Source: Micavibrio aeruginosavorus
GTDB taxonomy: Bacteria; Pseudomonadota; Alphaproteobacteria; Micavibrionales; Micavibrionaceae
NCBI GenBank assembly: GCA_016432265.1
Contig: CP066681.1
Coordinates: 1,576,342 to 1,640,341 of the forward strand
Direction of reading: 5' to 3'
Length of the DNA stretch: 64,000 nucleotides
Position 1 is the first letter of the stretch; every line of letters starts with the position of its first letter. The notes beneath the pieces were generated by a model. The model was given only the letters and a program-made list of their open reading frames with translations, did not search any database and had not been told where the DNA came from. Position numbers and translations under genes: made by a program. This document shows positions 18,118-27,539 of this stretch, one piece after another.

Positions 18118-18579
18118 TTATGGCTGTTTTTTGGATGATGAATTCGACAATAAGGCAACCTTCCGGAAACCTGCCTTATTCAGTCCTCCCAGAACGTCCA
18201 TAACCTCGCCGTAGGACAAAGCCTGATCGGCGCGGATGTAAATACGGCGTTCGGGGTCGTTATTGGTCATGGCAGTGAGAAGTTCGATCAAGCGCTCACG
18301 CTCAACACGCGTTTCGCCGACGAAAAGCTGCTTTTCCTTGGTAACTGTAATTTCCAGCGCCTTGTTGTCTTCATCCTTCAGGGCGCGCGCCTCCGCCTTG
18401 GGCATATCGACCGGCACCCCCGTAGTCAGCAGCGGTGCTGTGACCATGAACACGATCAGCAACACCAACATCACATCGACCATGGGCGTGACATTAATTT
18501 CAGCCATCGGCCTGTGCGCACGGCTGCGCCCCCCCGCCTGTCCGATCCGTCCGGATTTTCCCTGAATCCCCGCTCCCAT
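18118..18579 (-). CDS. tolR: TolR (ExbD family) proton channel subunit
   Basis: 153 residues. One membrane helix, INVTPMVDVMLVLLIVFMV, contains the conserved channel aspartate. The periplasmic domain includes YIRADQALSYGEVMDVLGGL and a C-terminal AGFRKVALLS. The N-terminus is basic (RSRAHRPMAE). TolR works with TolQ to energise TolA at the division site. It starts 2 nt after the tolQ stop. Confidence 0.96.
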   Translation of the reverse strand: MGAGIQGKSGRIGQAGGRSRAHRPMAEINVTPMVDVMLVLLIVFMVTAPLLTTGVPVDMPKAEARALKDEDNKALEITVTKEKQLFVGETRVERERLIELLTAMTNNDPERRIYIRADQALSYGEVMDVLGGLNKAGFRKVALLSNSSSKKQP

Positions 18580-18581
18580 GC

Positions 18582-19349
18582 TCAGGCCACCTTCTTGCTG
18601 CGGATGTCCTGCGCGTCGAGATGGCGCGAAAGAATGGCCGAAAAATCGCTGGTAAAAGCATCGAGCCTGTCGGCGTAGCGTGCCAATCCGGTCGTAAAAA
18701 TATTGTAAGCCAGCACAGCCGGAATAGCGGCCACAAGGCCTACGGCCGTGGCGAACAGGGCTTCGGCGATGCCCGGCGCCACCACTACCAGGCTGGTGTT
18801 CTGGCTGTGCGCAATCGCGCTAAAACTGTTCATAATCCCCCATACGGTGCCAAACAGGCCGATAAAGGTAGCCGTCGAGCCGATGGAGGCAAGAAACGTC
18901 ATGCCGCGTTCCAGTGTTACCATTTCTCGGTTGATAGTCACTGCCATCGCCCGCTCGACGCGCTGTTTCAGGCTGGCCTGTACGGTTTCGGTGGAGGGAA
19001 GTCCTCCCGCCACACCATTTTGCCATTCTTCCATGCCAGCGGCAAAGGTCTTGATCAGCGGATCCTGTTTCCCCTTTTTAACGCGCTGGTATAGCTTATC
19101 CAGCGGCTCGCCCGACCAAAACGAGTCCTCGAACTTATTGGCACGACTGTTCAGGGTCTTCAACGTGCGGCGTTTTTCGAAAATGATGGCCCAACTCCAG
19201 ACTGAGGCAAAAATCAAAACCAGCATCACGGCCTTGACGACGAGATCGGCCTGCATGAATAACCCAATCATGCTTAAGTCGTGGGCGGCAACGCTGCCGG
19301 CCATTTCGGCGGCGTCCACGGCGCGGCTGGTCAAATCGGTGTCATTCAT
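18582..19349 (-). CDS. tolQ: TolQ (MotA/TolQ/ExbB) proton channel subunit
   Basis: 255 residues with three membrane helices: one near residues 28-52 (ADLVVKAVMLVLIFASVWSW), and two near 155-180 and 195-225 (STATFIGLFGTVWGIMNSF and FATAVGLVAAIPAVLAYN). These two carry the small-residue packing typical of TolQ/ExbB. It forms a pentamer around the TolR helices in the inner membrane. It lies 1 nt after ybgC, in the usual order. Confidence 0.96.
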   Translation of the reverse strand: MNDTDLTSRAVDAAEMAGSVAAHDLSMIGLFMQADLVVKAVMLVLIFASVWSWAIIFEKRRTLKTLNSRANKFEDSFWSGEPLDKLYQRVKKGKQDPLIKTFAAGMEEWQNGVAGGLPSTETVQASLKQRVERAMAVTINREMVTLERGMTFLASIGSTATFIGLFGTVWGIMNSFSAIAHSQNTSLVVVAPGIAEALFATAVGLVAAIPAVLAYNIFTTGLARYADRLDAFTSDFSAILSRHLDAQDIRSKKVA

Positions 19350-19350
19350 T

Positions 19351-19755
19351 TTATTTGCTCTCCATCATCGCAGTTCTTAACCCGTCAGGCAGGCGCACAG
19401 GCTTGCCGGAACAATCCACGCATACCAGAATCACGTTCGCACAGAACACCAGTTGATTGTGGCGGAATAACGACTGTTTCATTGTGAAACTGGCGTTTTT
19501 CGCTTCTGTTACGCTGGTCTCCAGACGCAACATATCATCCAGATAAGCTGGCGTCAGGTAATCGGCCTCTACGCGACGAACGACAAATATAATCCCGTGC
19601 GAGTCCATTAATGATTTATTCTCAAACCCGCAGTGGCGCAAGTACTCCGTACGCCCACGCTCTGCGAATTTCAGGTAGTTCGCGTAGAAAACGATGCCTC
19701 CCGCGTCAGTATCCTCGTAATAAATGCGAATATCAATTTTGTGCGCTGCTGTCAT
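19351..19755 (-). CDS. ybgC: Tol-associated acyl-CoA thioesterase YbgC
   Basis: 134 residues with a hot-dog fold. The N-terminal [19 protein letters not shown] carries the catalytic aspartate of 4HBT-type thioesterases. [17 protein letters not shown] and the core strands follow. The family hydrolyses short-chain acyl-CoA and is linked with phospholipid metabolism at the Tol-Pal complex. It overlaps the ruvB stop by 4 nt, so the ruv and tol genes probably form one transcript. Confidence 0.95.
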   Translation of the reverse strand: MTAAHKIDIRIYYEDTDAGGIVFYANYLKFAERGRTEYLRHCGFENKSLMDSHGIIFVVRRVEADYLTPAYLDDMLRLETSVTEAKNASFTMKQSLFRHNQLVFCANVILVCVDCSGKPVRLPDGLRTAMMESK

Positions 19756-20804
19756 GCTTCTGCCGCATCCTCCAGAAAATCGCTCTGGAAAGGCCGGGAA
19801 GGTTTAAGGCCTAGATAAACAAACCCTTTGGCGGATAGCACTCGACCCCGTGGCGTACGCTGCACAAGGCCTTGCTGCATGAGATAAGGTTCGATCACAT
19901 CTTCAATCACATCGCGCTGGTCGGAGAGGAAGGCCGCCAGAGTCTCTACGCCTACCGGGCCTCCGCCATAAGTCTCAGCGATGCACTTCAGGTAACGGCG
20001 ATCCATGCCGTCCAGTCCCTGTGCATCAACATCCAGCCGCTGGAGCGCGGCATCCGCCGCCTTTGCGTCAATCGTTACCGCCTTGGAAACCTCTGAAAAG
20101 TCGCGTACCCGGCGCGTAAGACGTCCGGCAATGCGCGGCGTACCGCGGGAACGCTTGGCGATTTCCATCGCCCCATCTGCGGTCAGCGGCATCCTCAAGA
20201 GGCTCGCCGCCCGGCTGACGATTTGTGTCAGTTCAAAAGGATCGTAAAATTCAAGGCGCAAGGGAATGCCAAAGCGATCACGAAGCGGATTGGTTAGCAA
20301 GCCGCTTCTGGTCGTGGCGCCGATCAAGGTAAATGGCGGCAGGTCAATTTGCACCGAACGTGCGGCAGGGCCCTCTCCGATAATCAGGTCAAGCTTGCGA
20401 TCTTCCATCGCCGGATAGAGGATTTCCTCAACAGCCGGATTCAAACGGTGAATTTCATCGATAAACAAAACGTCCTGAGGCTGCAGATTGGTCAGAATGG
20501 CCGCAAGATCACCCGCCTTGGCCAATATAGGCCCTGACGTGGCACGGAAACCTACCCCCAATTCACGAGCAATAATCTGCGCCAGGGTTGTTTTCCCCAA
20601 ACCTGGCGGTCCAAAAAGCAAAACGTGATCCATAGCATCGCCACGCTTCCTGGCCGCCTCAATAAAAATACGGAGATTCTCACGCAACGATGGCTGACCG
20701 ATGAAATCATCCAGACGAACCGGACGCAGGGCACAATCATCGCCTGCCTCATCCGGCAGCGTTTCGCGATCAAGGTCGGGATTTCTAATCGCCGTATCGC
20801 TCAT
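19752..20804 (-). CDS. ruvB: Holliday junction helicase RuvB
   Basis: 350 residues. An AAA+ motor with Walker [17 protein letters not shown] (~residue 64), Walker [11 protein letters not shown], sensor [11 protein letters not shown] with the arginine finger region LRDRFG, and a C-terminal winged-helix ([12 protein letters not shown] ... [15 protein letters not shown]). Hexamers drive branch migration with RuvA. It overlaps ruvA by 4 nt and ybgC by 4 nt. Confidence 0.98.
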   Translation of the reverse strand: MSDTAIRNPDLDRETLPDEAGDDCALRPVRLDDFIGQPSLRENLRIFIEAARKRGDAMDHVLLFGPPGLGKTTLAQIIARELGVGFRATSGPILAKAGDLAAILTNLQPQDVLFIDEIHRLNPAVEEILYPAMEDRKLDLIIGEGPAARSVQIDLPPFTLIGATTRSGLLTNPLRDRFGIPLRLEFYDPFELTQIVSRAASLLRMPLTADGAMEIAKRSRGTPRIAGRLTRRVRDFSEVSKAVTIDAKAADAALQRLDVDAQGLDGMDRRYLKCIAETYGGGPVGVETLAAFLSDQRDVIEDVIEPYLMQQGLVQRTPRGRVLSAKGFVYLGLKPSRPFQSDFLEDAAEA

Positions 20805-21418
20805 GATCCCAATTCCTTCAGCGCGAGTTTAAGAATTTCAGAAAGATTGTCATTCGCCTTGCCCCTTACCTGCAACACAGCCGAATAGGCATCGGCGCGG
20901 CCATAGCCCAGATTGACAAGAGCGGATACAGCATCGCTTTCAACATCGGCAGGGGAAAATTGCCCTATGGTTTTTGTCGGCGCCTGACCTTGCGGTTTCG
21001 ATGATGGCGCCAGATCGATTTTGGCGGCCTTGTCTTTCAGCTCTGTCACGATGCGCGTGGCCAGTTTCGGGCCGACGCCATCGGCTTGCCGCACGAAAGC
21101 GGCATCGCCCGCCGCGATGGCAAATCCCAGGCGGTCTACAGGGCAAGCAGAAAGAATGGCCATCCCGACTTTTGCCCCCACCCCTTGAACGCTGGTTAGC
21201 AGACGGAACCACTCCTGCTCTGCCTTATCCATGAATCCGTACAAGTGAATATGATCCTCACGCACATGTGTATCGATCAGCAGCGATAAAGGCTCTCCCT
21301 TTTGCACACGGGATAACGTTCGCCCACTGGCAAACACCTGATACCCAACACCATTGACATCAAGAATAAGATAATCCTGCCCGGCACTATCCATTATGCC
21401 TGAAAGTTTCGCAATCAT
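20801..21418 (-). CDS. ruvA: Holliday junction RuvA subunit
   Basis: 205 residues. The N-terminal OB fold ([20 protein letters not shown]) is followed by two helix-hairpin-helix motifs ([17 protein letters not shown] and [17 protein letters not shown]), a flexible linker, and a C-terminal domain III ([18 protein letters not shown]) that contacts RuvB. It binds four-way junction DNA. Overlaps ruvC by 4 nt. Confidence 0.97.
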   Translation of the reverse strand: MIAKLSGIMDSAGQDYLILDVNGVGYQVFASGRTLSRVQKGEPLSLLIDTHVREDHIHLYGFMDKAEQEWFRLLTSVQGVGAKVGMAILSACPVDRLGFAIAAGDAAFVRQADGVGPKLATRIVTELKDKAAKIDLAPSSKPQGQAPTKTIGQFSPADVESDAVSALVNLGYGRADAYSAVLQVRGKANDNLSEILKLALKELGS

Positions 21419-21924
21419 CGCGCGGCCCCCGACATAATGCCGCCCATCAGCTTGCGCGACGCCGCATGGTGTGCGTGTGTAATGGCAACAGCCAGCGCAT
21501 CGGCCTGATCTTCGCCGATCTTCCCGGCTGCAGGCAGCAAGGTCTTAATCATCATTCCCATCTGGTCTTTGGTTGCATGCCCTGTCCCGGTCAGGGATTT
21601 TTTGATCAAATTGGCCGGATATTCCTCAACTTCGATGCCTCCGCGGGCGATTGCCACAATTGCTGCCCCGCGCGCAGCCCCCAGCTTTAGCGCAGATGCC
21701 GCATTATTATTAACAAAGGTCTCCTCTATTGCCGCCACATCAGGTCGCCATTGATCAAACACATTGCCTAGCCCCTGATCAATAGTCGCCAACCTCGCAT
21801 AAAGAGGGAGCCCGCCCTCGGTTTTAACAAGGCCGCAAGCCACATAGGTCAGACGGTTTCCTTCCGACTCGATGATACCCCAACCTGTTTTCTGCAATCC
21901 GGGATCGATGCCAAGAATGCGCAT
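21415..21924 (-). CDS. ruvC: Holliday junction resolvase RuvC
   Basis: 169 residues, standard length. The RNase H-like fold carries the acidic catalytic residues in MRILGIDPGLQKTGWG (Asp7), VAAIEETFVNNNAASALKL (Glu), and the C-terminal EDQADALAVAITHAHH (two Asp). It cuts symmetrically at four-way junctions delivered by RuvAB. yebC ends 14 nt upstream, so yebC-ruvC-ruvA-ruvB may be transcribed together. Confidence 0.97.
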   Translation of the reverse strand: MRILGIDPGLQKTGWGIIESEGNRLTYVACGLVKTEGGLPLYARLATIDQGLGNVFDQWRPDVAAIEETFVNNNAASALKLGAARGAAIVAIARGGIEVEEYPANLIKKSLTGTGHATKDQMGMMIKTLLPAAGKIGEDQADALAVAITHAHHAASRKLMGGIMSGAAR

Positions 21925-21938
21925 GGCGTTGTCTTTCG

Positions 21939-22691
21939 TTAGGATGCCAGCAGACGCTCCATCACGTCTTCGCTAACCTCGAAATTGGTGGTAACGGTCT
22001 GGACGTCGTCGTTATCTTCCAGCACGTCAATAAGTTTCATAACAAGCTTGGCTTGTTCTTCATCCAAGGACGTCATGACATTCGGCTTCCAGACAAATGA
22101 TGATTTCTCCGGTTCACCGAATTTTTCCTCCAACGCGGACAAAACCGTGCCGAGTTGATCTGTGGCCGTCTGGATAATATGGGAGTCTTCATCACTTTCA
22201 CAATCGTCCGCGCCCGATTCTACAGCCGCCTCAAACATGGCGTCCGAAGAAGCGACATCGCGCTTGTATTTTATTTCGCCCACACGATCGAACATGAAGC
22301 GGACAGAGTTTGTCTCGCCAAGATTGCCTCCATATTTGCTGAAGCTCGAACGAACATCGCCAGCAGTACGGTTGCGGTTGTTGGTCAGCGCGTCGACAAT
22401 GATGGCCACCCCGCCCGGGCCATACCCCTCATAACTCACTTCTTCATAATTGTCGTCAGCATTGGCCCCTGTAGCGACATCGATCGCTTTTTTGATACGA
22501 TCATTGGGCATGGATTCCTCACGCGCCCACAAGACCGCCGCCCGCAAACGGGGATTTCCTGAGGGATCGGGCCCGCCTAGTTTGGCCGCTACGGTAATTT
22601 CGCGGCCAATTTTACTGAAAATTTTTGCCCGCTTGGCATCTTGACGTCCTTTGCGGTGCATGATGTTTTTAAACTGGGAATGGCCTGCCAT
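21939..22691 (-). CDS. yebC: YebC/PmpR-family transcription or translation factor
   Basis: 250 residues from ATG 22691 ([18 protein letters not shown] is the invariant family start; a 13-residue upstream extension is in frame but not conserved). Further family blocks are [35 protein letters not shown], and a C-terminal [12 protein letters not shown]. YebC proteins were annotated as DNA-binding regulators; recent work links the family to relief of ribosome stalling. Adjacent to ruvC, as in many proteobacteria. Confidence 0.95.
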   Translation of the reverse strand: MAGHSQFKNIMHRKGRQDAKRAKIFSKIGREITVAAKLGGPDPSGNPRLRAAVLWAREESMPNDRIKKAIDVATGANADDNYEEVSYEGYGPGGVAIIVDALTNNRNRTAGDVRSSFSKYGGNLGETNSVRFMFDRVGEIKYKRDVASSDAMFEAAVESGADDCESDEDSHIIQTATDQLGTVLSALEEKFGEPEKSSFVWKPNVMTSLDEEQAKLVMKLIDVLEDNDDVQTVTTNFEVSEDVMERLLAS

Positions 22692-22954
22692 TTTATGAAA
22701 ATCCAAATAGAGAGAACATAACGGAAACACAGACCTCTAAAATGACGGATTTGCTAGGAAAAATCAATCCCCACCCCTCTTTTGAGCATAGCTCATCCAC
22801 CACTCTGGAGGAGGTAAAAAAAACCTGCTATATTATTGATAAATTTGCGTTTTACGGAATCTACGTTAATCAATCTTCAATTCTTTATTCCATAGAATTA
22901 AAGATGCTCCAATACTAGTATATACAATCCTCAAAGGGATCAGAATCGCCTGTC

Positions 22955-23587
22955 ATGGCCTATCAGATGCATAAAATCAGTGTCCTGGTTGTAGAGGACA
23001 ACTTGCCGATGCTTGAGATAACGAAATCGTTATTGCTGACTTTTGGCGTTGGTCATGTGATTACCGCCCAGAATGGCGAAATCGGCTATAAGCGTTTCTG
23101 CGAAACCAATCCTGATATCGTGATCGCCGATTGGATGATGCGTCCGGTTGACGGCATTTCCCTGACTCGGATGATCCGCACCGATCACAGAAGCCCCAAC
23201 CCTTATGTCCCGGTTATCCTGATGACAGGATTCAGTGAAAAACGCCGTGTGTTCCAGGCCCGCGACGCAGGTGTAACCGAATTTCTCGTAAAGCCTTTTA
23301 ATGCTCGCGACCTGTATAAGCGTCTGGTTCAAGTCATAGAACGCCCCCGCCAGTTCGTGAAAGCCGAGGATTTTTTTGGGCCTGACCGCCGCCGCCGCAG
23401 CCGCGGGCCTTATGACGGCCCCATGCGTCGTGAAACCGACTTTTCCAACCCCTTGTCTCGCGAAGCTCTGATGGCCCAGCAGGAAGAAGCGCAAAAGAAC
23501 CTTGCCCGCATCCGTGAACAATCCGGATTAAAGAAGGGCGACAAGTTTGAACTGAACATCAACCCCAACGATATCGATATGGTCTGA
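22955..23587 (+). CDS. Response regulator with receiver domain and basic C-terminal extension
   Basis: 210 residues. Residues ~7-130 form a CheY-like receiver with the acidic pocket VVEDN, phosphoacceptor Asp59 in DIVIADWMMRP, the Thr in ILMTGFSE and Lys113 in FLVKPFN. After 130 the extension contains an Arg-rich DRRRRSRGPY stretch and no recognised output domain. The gene 23590 starts 2 nt later, so the two are almost certainly co-expressed. No cognate kinase is adjacent. An in-frame ATG five codons later is an alternative start. Confidence 0.88.
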   Translation: MAYQMHKISVLVVEDNLPMLEITKSLLLTFGVGHVITAQNGEIGYKRFCETNPDIVIADWMMRPVDGISLTRMIRTDHRSPNPYVPVILMTGFSEKRRVFQARDAGVTEFLVKPFNARDLYKRLVQVIERPRQFVKAEDFFGPDRRRRSRGPYDGPMRRETDFSNPLSREALMAQQEEAQKNLARIREQSGLKKGDKFELNINPNDIDMV

Positions 23588-23589
23588 CC

Positions 23590-24165
23590 ATGGAAGCTGA
23601 ACAGGACAAATACCCTCAGCATTTCAATCAGGCCCCTCGCCGCCGGGCCGAGATTATCAAACCCCCGAATACGCTTAAGGCAAAGGTCGGATCAGGGGGT
23701 ATAAGCGAAGCCATTCTGAACAAGGCGCAGGCGCTGTTGGAGAACAACATCGTCGACTTCATGCCTCTTGCGGAAATGTACTTACAGAACCTGATGCGAG
23801 CGATAGAAACGGCGCAGACGAACAGCGACAAACTGGATACTGAAACCCTGATCGCCGGAATGATCTATCCAGCCGTCCAGTTGAAGGCCAACGGCGGCAT
23901 GTTCCACTATCCGCTTGTGACAACGATGGCTGACCGCCTGATACAGTACCTTGAAGTCATTGTCGAAGCCGACATGGATGCGCTGGAGATCGTTTTGGCT
24001 TTCCATACGACCATACGTGCCGTCATCATGGGGCGCATCATCGGGACGGGGGGACGTCACGGACAAGAATTACTGGCGGCGCTGAATGATGCCTGTATGC
24101 GCTACTTCGAGCGTTACCCCTACAATCACAGCTCTTACAGGCTGGACTATACCGAAGAATTTTAA
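23590..24165 (+). CDS. Conserved hypothetical protein paired with the response regulator
   Basis: 191 residues, not recognised as a named family. It is predicted soluble and mainly helical after a basic proline-containing N-terminus (PRRRAEIIKPPNTLKAKVG). The middle (NNIVDFMPLAEMYLQNLMRAIETA) and an AGMIYPAVQLKANGGMFHYPLV stretch look well structured. The 2-nt spacing from the receiver gene suggests it acts with it, perhaps as binding partner or output; that is inference. Its stop lies 9 nt from the convergent lipase-like gene. Confidence 0.75.
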   Translation: MEAEQDKYPQHFNQAPRRRAEIIKPPNTLKAKVGSGGISEAILNKAQALLENNIVDFMPLAEMYLQNLMRAIETAQTNSDKLDTETLIAGMIYPAVQLKANGGMFHYPLVTTMADRLIQYLEVIVEADMDALEIVLAFHTTIRAVIMGRIIGTGGRHGQELLAALNDACMRYFERYPYNHSSYRLDYTEEF

Positions 24166-24174
24166 TTCCAGATA

Positions 24175-24942
24175 TCAAACTTGCGGGATAGCCAGAGTGA
24201 GCCCGCGATTGAGCGCAGGCAGCACCAAGGAAGCTACCGGTGTGGGTGCAACATTACTCAGCCCCGCTGCCGCGCGACTAAAATTCCGCTCCAGAGAAGA
24301 TAGCTTGTGCGGGCGCCCCTCGGTTTCAATACTGACAGTGCGCCCAGTCAATTTCCCCAGCCAGGAAACAGGATCCCATTTTGAATTGACAGACAGGACG
24401 CGTTCGAGAACGCGACTCTCGGTAATATCGGCCTTGTTCTCTCCGAATTCTCGCATGATTTGGCGCGGCAGCGCTTTTAGATCGCGTTCGAACAAGCCGG
24501 GGCCGTTGAAAGAATAGATTTTTGGGGAGTCCAGCATCAGACCAACCGCTTTTGACAAGTAACCACCCATCGAGTGGCCGACATACTCAACATCTGCAGG
24601 ATCAATGTTATGCTGGATCATAGCTTCCTTTGCGAATTTATAAGCATCCTTCAACTGTTCCGGCGCCCCTCCGAGCATCAGCCTGGCCACATCGTCCAGA
24701 TCGCGCAAGCCATCCATGCCACGAAAAGCGATGACATATTGATCCTTGCCGTTGAGGGTGCGTTTGTAGAGAGCGCCATAAAATCCGCCCCTCTGCGTCT
24801 CCGGAACATCTTGCGAGGACATTACCCGATGCCACCCGCCTGCCAGCATTTTTCGTGGTGAATTTTCATAAACATCGCCTGCGATCGCGAAACGCTCGCG
24901 CACGGATCCAACTTCAAAAACACTCAAAGACGCCGCGCTCAA
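24175..24942 (-). CDS. Lipase-like alpha/beta hydrolase
   Basis: 255 residues. A class 3 lipase-type core is visible: QYVIAFRGMDGLRDLDDVA (strand with the oxyanion-side residues), then VEYVGHSMGGYLSKAVGL with the nucleophile serine in GHSMGG, then KIYSFNGPG. No signal peptide is evident. Substrate unknown; such genes occur as intracellular lipases and also as secreted effectors. The intergenic stretch upstream (24943-25042) is strongly AT-rich, unlike its neighbours. Stands alone between the receiver pair and ymdB. Confidence 0.75.
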   Translation of the reverse strand: MSAASLSVFEVGSVRERFAIAGDVYENSPRKMLAGGWHRVMSSQDVPETQRGGFYGALYKRTLNGKDQYVIAFRGMDGLRDLDDVARLMLGGAPEQLKDAYKFAKEAMIQHNIDPADVEYVGHSMGGYLSKAVGLMLDSPKIYSFNGPGLFERDLKALPRQIMREFGENKADITESRVLERVLSVNSKWDPVSWLGKLTGRTVSIETEGRPHKLSSLERNFSRAAAGLSNVAPTPVASLVLPALNRGLTLAIPQV

Positions 24943-25042
24943 CCCCCAGCCTCCATCGCCAATAATGTAATATTATTACAAAGAGACTACATTATAAGAC
25001 ATAAAAAGTCAATATTATTAGAAATTAAGGATCCCGGACTCC

Positions 25043-25858
25043 CTAAAAATCCGGCATCTCGTTCTGCAGACGCGGCCCCATCCGAACACGGCCAATTTTC
25101 AGCGCCCTTCCTGATTTGTCATCAGTTTCAATCAGGCACCCGCACAAAGTTGCCTCTCCCTCTGCGGGGCTAAGGCGATCCATAGAGATTTTCTTCACAA
25201 AGCGCTGGATTGGAACATCTTTTTTCATACCGATGACGCTGTCGTAATCTCCGGTCATGCCTGCATCGCTCATAAAGGCCGCACCGCCGTTCAGAATATG
25301 ATTATCTGCCGTCGGGATATGCGTATGCGTGCCAACAATCGCCGAGACATAGCCATCAAGGTAATGGCCGAATGCCATTTTCTCGCTGGAAGCCTCACCA
25401 TGAAAATCAACGAAAATCGCCTGCACCGCGACGCCAAGCGGATGAGCCTTTACCAGCGACATTGTCATTTCAAACGGATCGTCCAGCGGATCCATGAACA
25501 ATCGAGCCATCGCGTTCACGACAAGTATCTTACGCCCGTCTTGCAATGTATGAAGATAACTCCCTTTGCCCGGCAAGGTTTTAGGATAGTTGACCGGACG
25601 GATCAAACGCGGATCGCGGTCTATGTAAGTCATAATTTCCTTGTTGTCCCACGCGTGATTGCCAAGCGTGATGCAATCGGCTCCCGAGGCGTAGAAACCC
25701 TTGCAGATATCAGATGAAATGCCGATGCCATGTGATGAATTTTCGCCATTCACAACCACAACATCAGCCTTCAGGCCCTGGCGCAACCCAGGTAGGTATT
25801 TATCAATCGCATCGCGGCCCGAGCGCCCGACGACATCGCCTACAAAAAGTATCCTCAT
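25043..25858 (-). CDS. YmdB-family metallophosphoesterase
   Basis: 271 residues, typical for the TIGR00282/YmdB family. Metal-binding motifs are visible: MRILFVGDVVGRSGRDAI at the N-terminus, VVNGENSSHGIG, LGNHAWDNKE, VDFHGEASSE, and VGTHTHIPTADN. The family hydrolyses 2',3'-cyclic nucleotides and in Bacillus links to biofilm and motility control. It overlaps the ygfA-type gene by 4 nt, a common arrangement in alphaproteobacteria. Confidence 0.93.
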   Translation of the reverse strand: MRILFVGDVVGRSGRDAIDKYLPGLRQGLKADVVVVNGENSSHGIGISSDICKGFYASGADCITLGNHAWDNKEIMTYIDRDPRLIRPVNYPKTLPGKGSYLHTLQDGRKILVVNAMARLFMDPLDDPFEMTMSLVKAHPLGVAVQAIFVDFHGEASSEKMAFGHYLDGYVSAIVGTHTHIPTADNHILNGGAAFMSDAGMTGDYDSVIGMKKDVPIQRFVKKISMDRLSPAEGEATLCGCLIETDDKSGRALKIGRVRMGPRLQNEMPDF

Positions 25859-26424
25859 GTGTGCCTCTGTACTCTGTTAGGCGTAATAACCCAGTCCATT
25901 TTCTGGTCGTGCGGTTCACTGGGCAGGTTGAATAACACGGCTTGGGTCGAGTAGCCAATTGCGACCGCCTGTACCGGTTTTCGAGCGCGCAATGCGGCCA
26001 GAGTTGCATCGTAATAACCACCGCCATAACCCAAACGGTGACCTTGCCTGTCGAAAGCCAGCATGGGAACGACAACAATATCCGGTTCCACCCAGACGCT
26101 ATCCCGATTGATTTCCGGCTGCATGATGCCAAAAGGCCCCGCTATCAACGGGATGGACTCGTCCCAGCGGACAAAACGCAATTCTTTACTGTCTTTCTGC
26201 ATCACCGGCAATGCGCAGGAAACCCGGTTCCTTAACAAAGCCTCGATGAGCGGCCCTGTGTCAAACTCCTTGCCTTTTGGCCAATACAAAGCGACGACCT
26301 GCCCGGCCTGCGGACATAAACACTCAAAGAACTCAGACACGACCAGATCGACGTCCTCAGAAAACGGGTCGATAGAATTTCTGAATCTTATGGCTTCTTC
26401 TCTTAGCGTTTGCTTGCTGCTCAT
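25855..26424 (-). CDS. 5-formyltetrahydrofolate cyclo-ligase
   Basis: 189 residues. The enzyme converts 5-formyl-THF to 5,10-methenyl-THF using ATP. The C-terminal MLAFDRQGHRLGYGGGYYDATLA contains the family ATP/folate motif. The N-terminal RFRNSIDPFSE and the ALYWPKGKEFDT segment also fit. It lies downstream of 6S RNA on the same strand: the classic ssrS-ygfA linkage of proteobacteria. Confidence 0.94.
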   Translation of the reverse strand: MSSKQTLREEAIRFRNSIDPFSEDVDLVVSEFFECLCPQAGQVVALYWPKGKEFDTGPLIEALLRNRVSCALPVMQKDSKELRFVRWDESIPLIAGPFGIMQPEINRDSVWVEPDIVVVPMLAFDRQGHRLGYGGGYYDATLAALRARKPVQAVAIGYSTQAVLFNLPSEPHDQKMDWVITPNRVQRHT

Positions 26425-26459
26425 GAAGGGAGACTATAGGGAAGTTATTTAAAAAGAGA

Positions 26460-26633
26460 AAGGTGGGGCCGCCACGCGAGCCGTGTACATGCAAGCTTAT
26501 CCGCTACTGGCCAAACAACCAGGTGGGCGCCGTATGTTCCAGACCACGGCCCGGACAGGGACAGCTCCCGAAGCAAGAAAGCATAGGCCCGAGGGATGAA
26601 GGTGTATTCACGCGAACCGTAGCGAAGCCCCAG
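26460..26633 (-). ncRNA. ssrS: 6S RNA
   Basis: This non-coding stretch lies between zapA and the 5-formyl-THF cyclo-ligase gene, the conserved location of ssrS. On the minus strand a TATAAT box (26638-26643) places the start near 26632. The 5' end TGGGGC can pair with GCCCCA at 26464-26469 to close a long rod, and the centre (GGTTCGCGTGAATACACC to CTATGCTTTC) could form the open bubble mimicking a melted promoter. A T-rich tract follows. 6S RNA binds sigma-70 RNA polymerase and dampens transcription in stationary phase. Ends are approximate. Confidence 0.88.
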
Positions 26634-26690
26634 TTGCATTATAGCAATAACAGGGGGTTACTTAGCAATAAATATTAAGAGCACTATGAA

Positions 26691-27053
26691 TTATATTTTC
26701 TGCAAACGCTCGGCCACAGTGTCGATCCGGCTGGCCAGTTGCTCTATGGCGGCAAGGATTTCCAACTCTTCCTCTTCGGAAACACGTTGTTCGACCTCAA
26801 TTTCCTCCTGCGCTACTTTAGGCGCACGGTTGCGCAATTCAGCCACCATATCGCGCAGTTCATAAATCTCGTCGGCCAGCACCAGTGCCGTCAGCACCAG
26901 TAAATGCGGTTCGTTGGAAGCAGCGCCTGCCGCTGCGATTTCGCGCAAACGCGCATCAACATATTTGCCAAGTTCAGCAACACGGCGCTCTTGCCCGGCA
27001 TCGCAAGCGATGCTGTAGGCTTTACCATGTATGTTCAAATTCACGTCAGCCAT
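26691..27053 (-). CDS. zapA: Cell division protein ZapA
   Basis: 120 residues. The N-terminal beta-alpha unit ADVNLNIHGKAYSIACDAGQ and VAELGKYVDARLREIA are typical of ZapA, followed by a long coiled coil (EEIEVEQRVSEEEELEILAA). ZapA cross-links FtsZ filaments at the division ring. Upstream by 3 nt is a small coiled-coil gene, downstream is 6S RNA, the standard alphaproteobacterial order. Confidence 0.93.
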   Translation of the reverse strand: MADVNLNIHGKAYSIACDAGQERRVAELGKYVDARLREIAAAGAASNEPHLLVLTALVLADEIYELRDMVAELRNRAPKVAQEEIEVEQRVSEEEELEILAAIEQLASRIDTVAERLQKI

Positions 27054-27056
27054 GGA

Positions 27057-27308
27057 TCATGCCTCACGCAGGATTTGCTCGACTCTTTCAATGGCGACAT
27101 CGAGCTTGCGCGCCAGAGCAGCCGGATCGTTTACATACTTTCCACGCTGCGCGTTTGCTGCCAACGGCTGGGCGAACAAATCTGCCTGCTGCGTGCCGAC
27201 TGATTTTCTGGATAGGGAGCGATTTTTTTCCTGCGCGACAATAGCGGCGGCTTCAAGCTTGCTGACGGCGCCATTGAGGCGGGATACGGCTTGCAAAATA
27301 GCTGACAC
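27057..27308 (-). CDS. Small coiled-coil protein upstream of zapA (DUF4164-like)
   Basis: 83 residues from GTG 27308, chosen because AAGGGGAG lies six bases upstream; the longer frame begins at 27338. Most of the chain is heptad-like: ILQAVSRLNGAVSKLEAAAI at the N-terminus and LARKLDVAIERVEQILREA at the end. Proteins of this size and position before zapA are usual in alphaproteobacteria and presumed division-related. Not recognised more precisely. Confidence 0.72.
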   Translation of the reverse strand: MSAILQAVSRLNGAVSKLEAAAIVAQEKNRSLSRKSVGTQQADLFAQPLAANAQRGKYVNDPAALARKLDVAIERVEQILREA

Positions 27309-27539
27309 AGAAACTCCCCTTCCCGAAGAAGTTATCAAAGACGTTTATAGTTACGCATGAGAATAACAGTGGATAGCAACCCTCCCCCATCAGGTCAAGG
27401 CCTCGCCGTCATATTCTTGGGGAAAAGTCACAGATAACTTTGTTAATCCTGACTTTTCATACCGATTGACGTTTTAACCCTAAAGCGGCATTTTGGGGTG
27501 TATTTTTCGCAGCATATCAATGTGTGATCCGGAGACGCC
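27309..27539. promoter_or_regulatory. Divergent promoter region between the zapA cluster and tkt
   Basis: About 230 nt separate two divergent transcription units, so both promoters should lie here. CCGGAG precedes the tkt ATG. I see no convincing operator and no reading frame that looks coding. Confidence 0.4.

Noticed and set aside
17504-18214. 236-codon plus-strand frame with long Gly/Ser/Phe stretches
   Set aside because: Antisense to the Pro/Lys-rich tolA region; its composition is the mirror of those codons, and tolA fits the operon.
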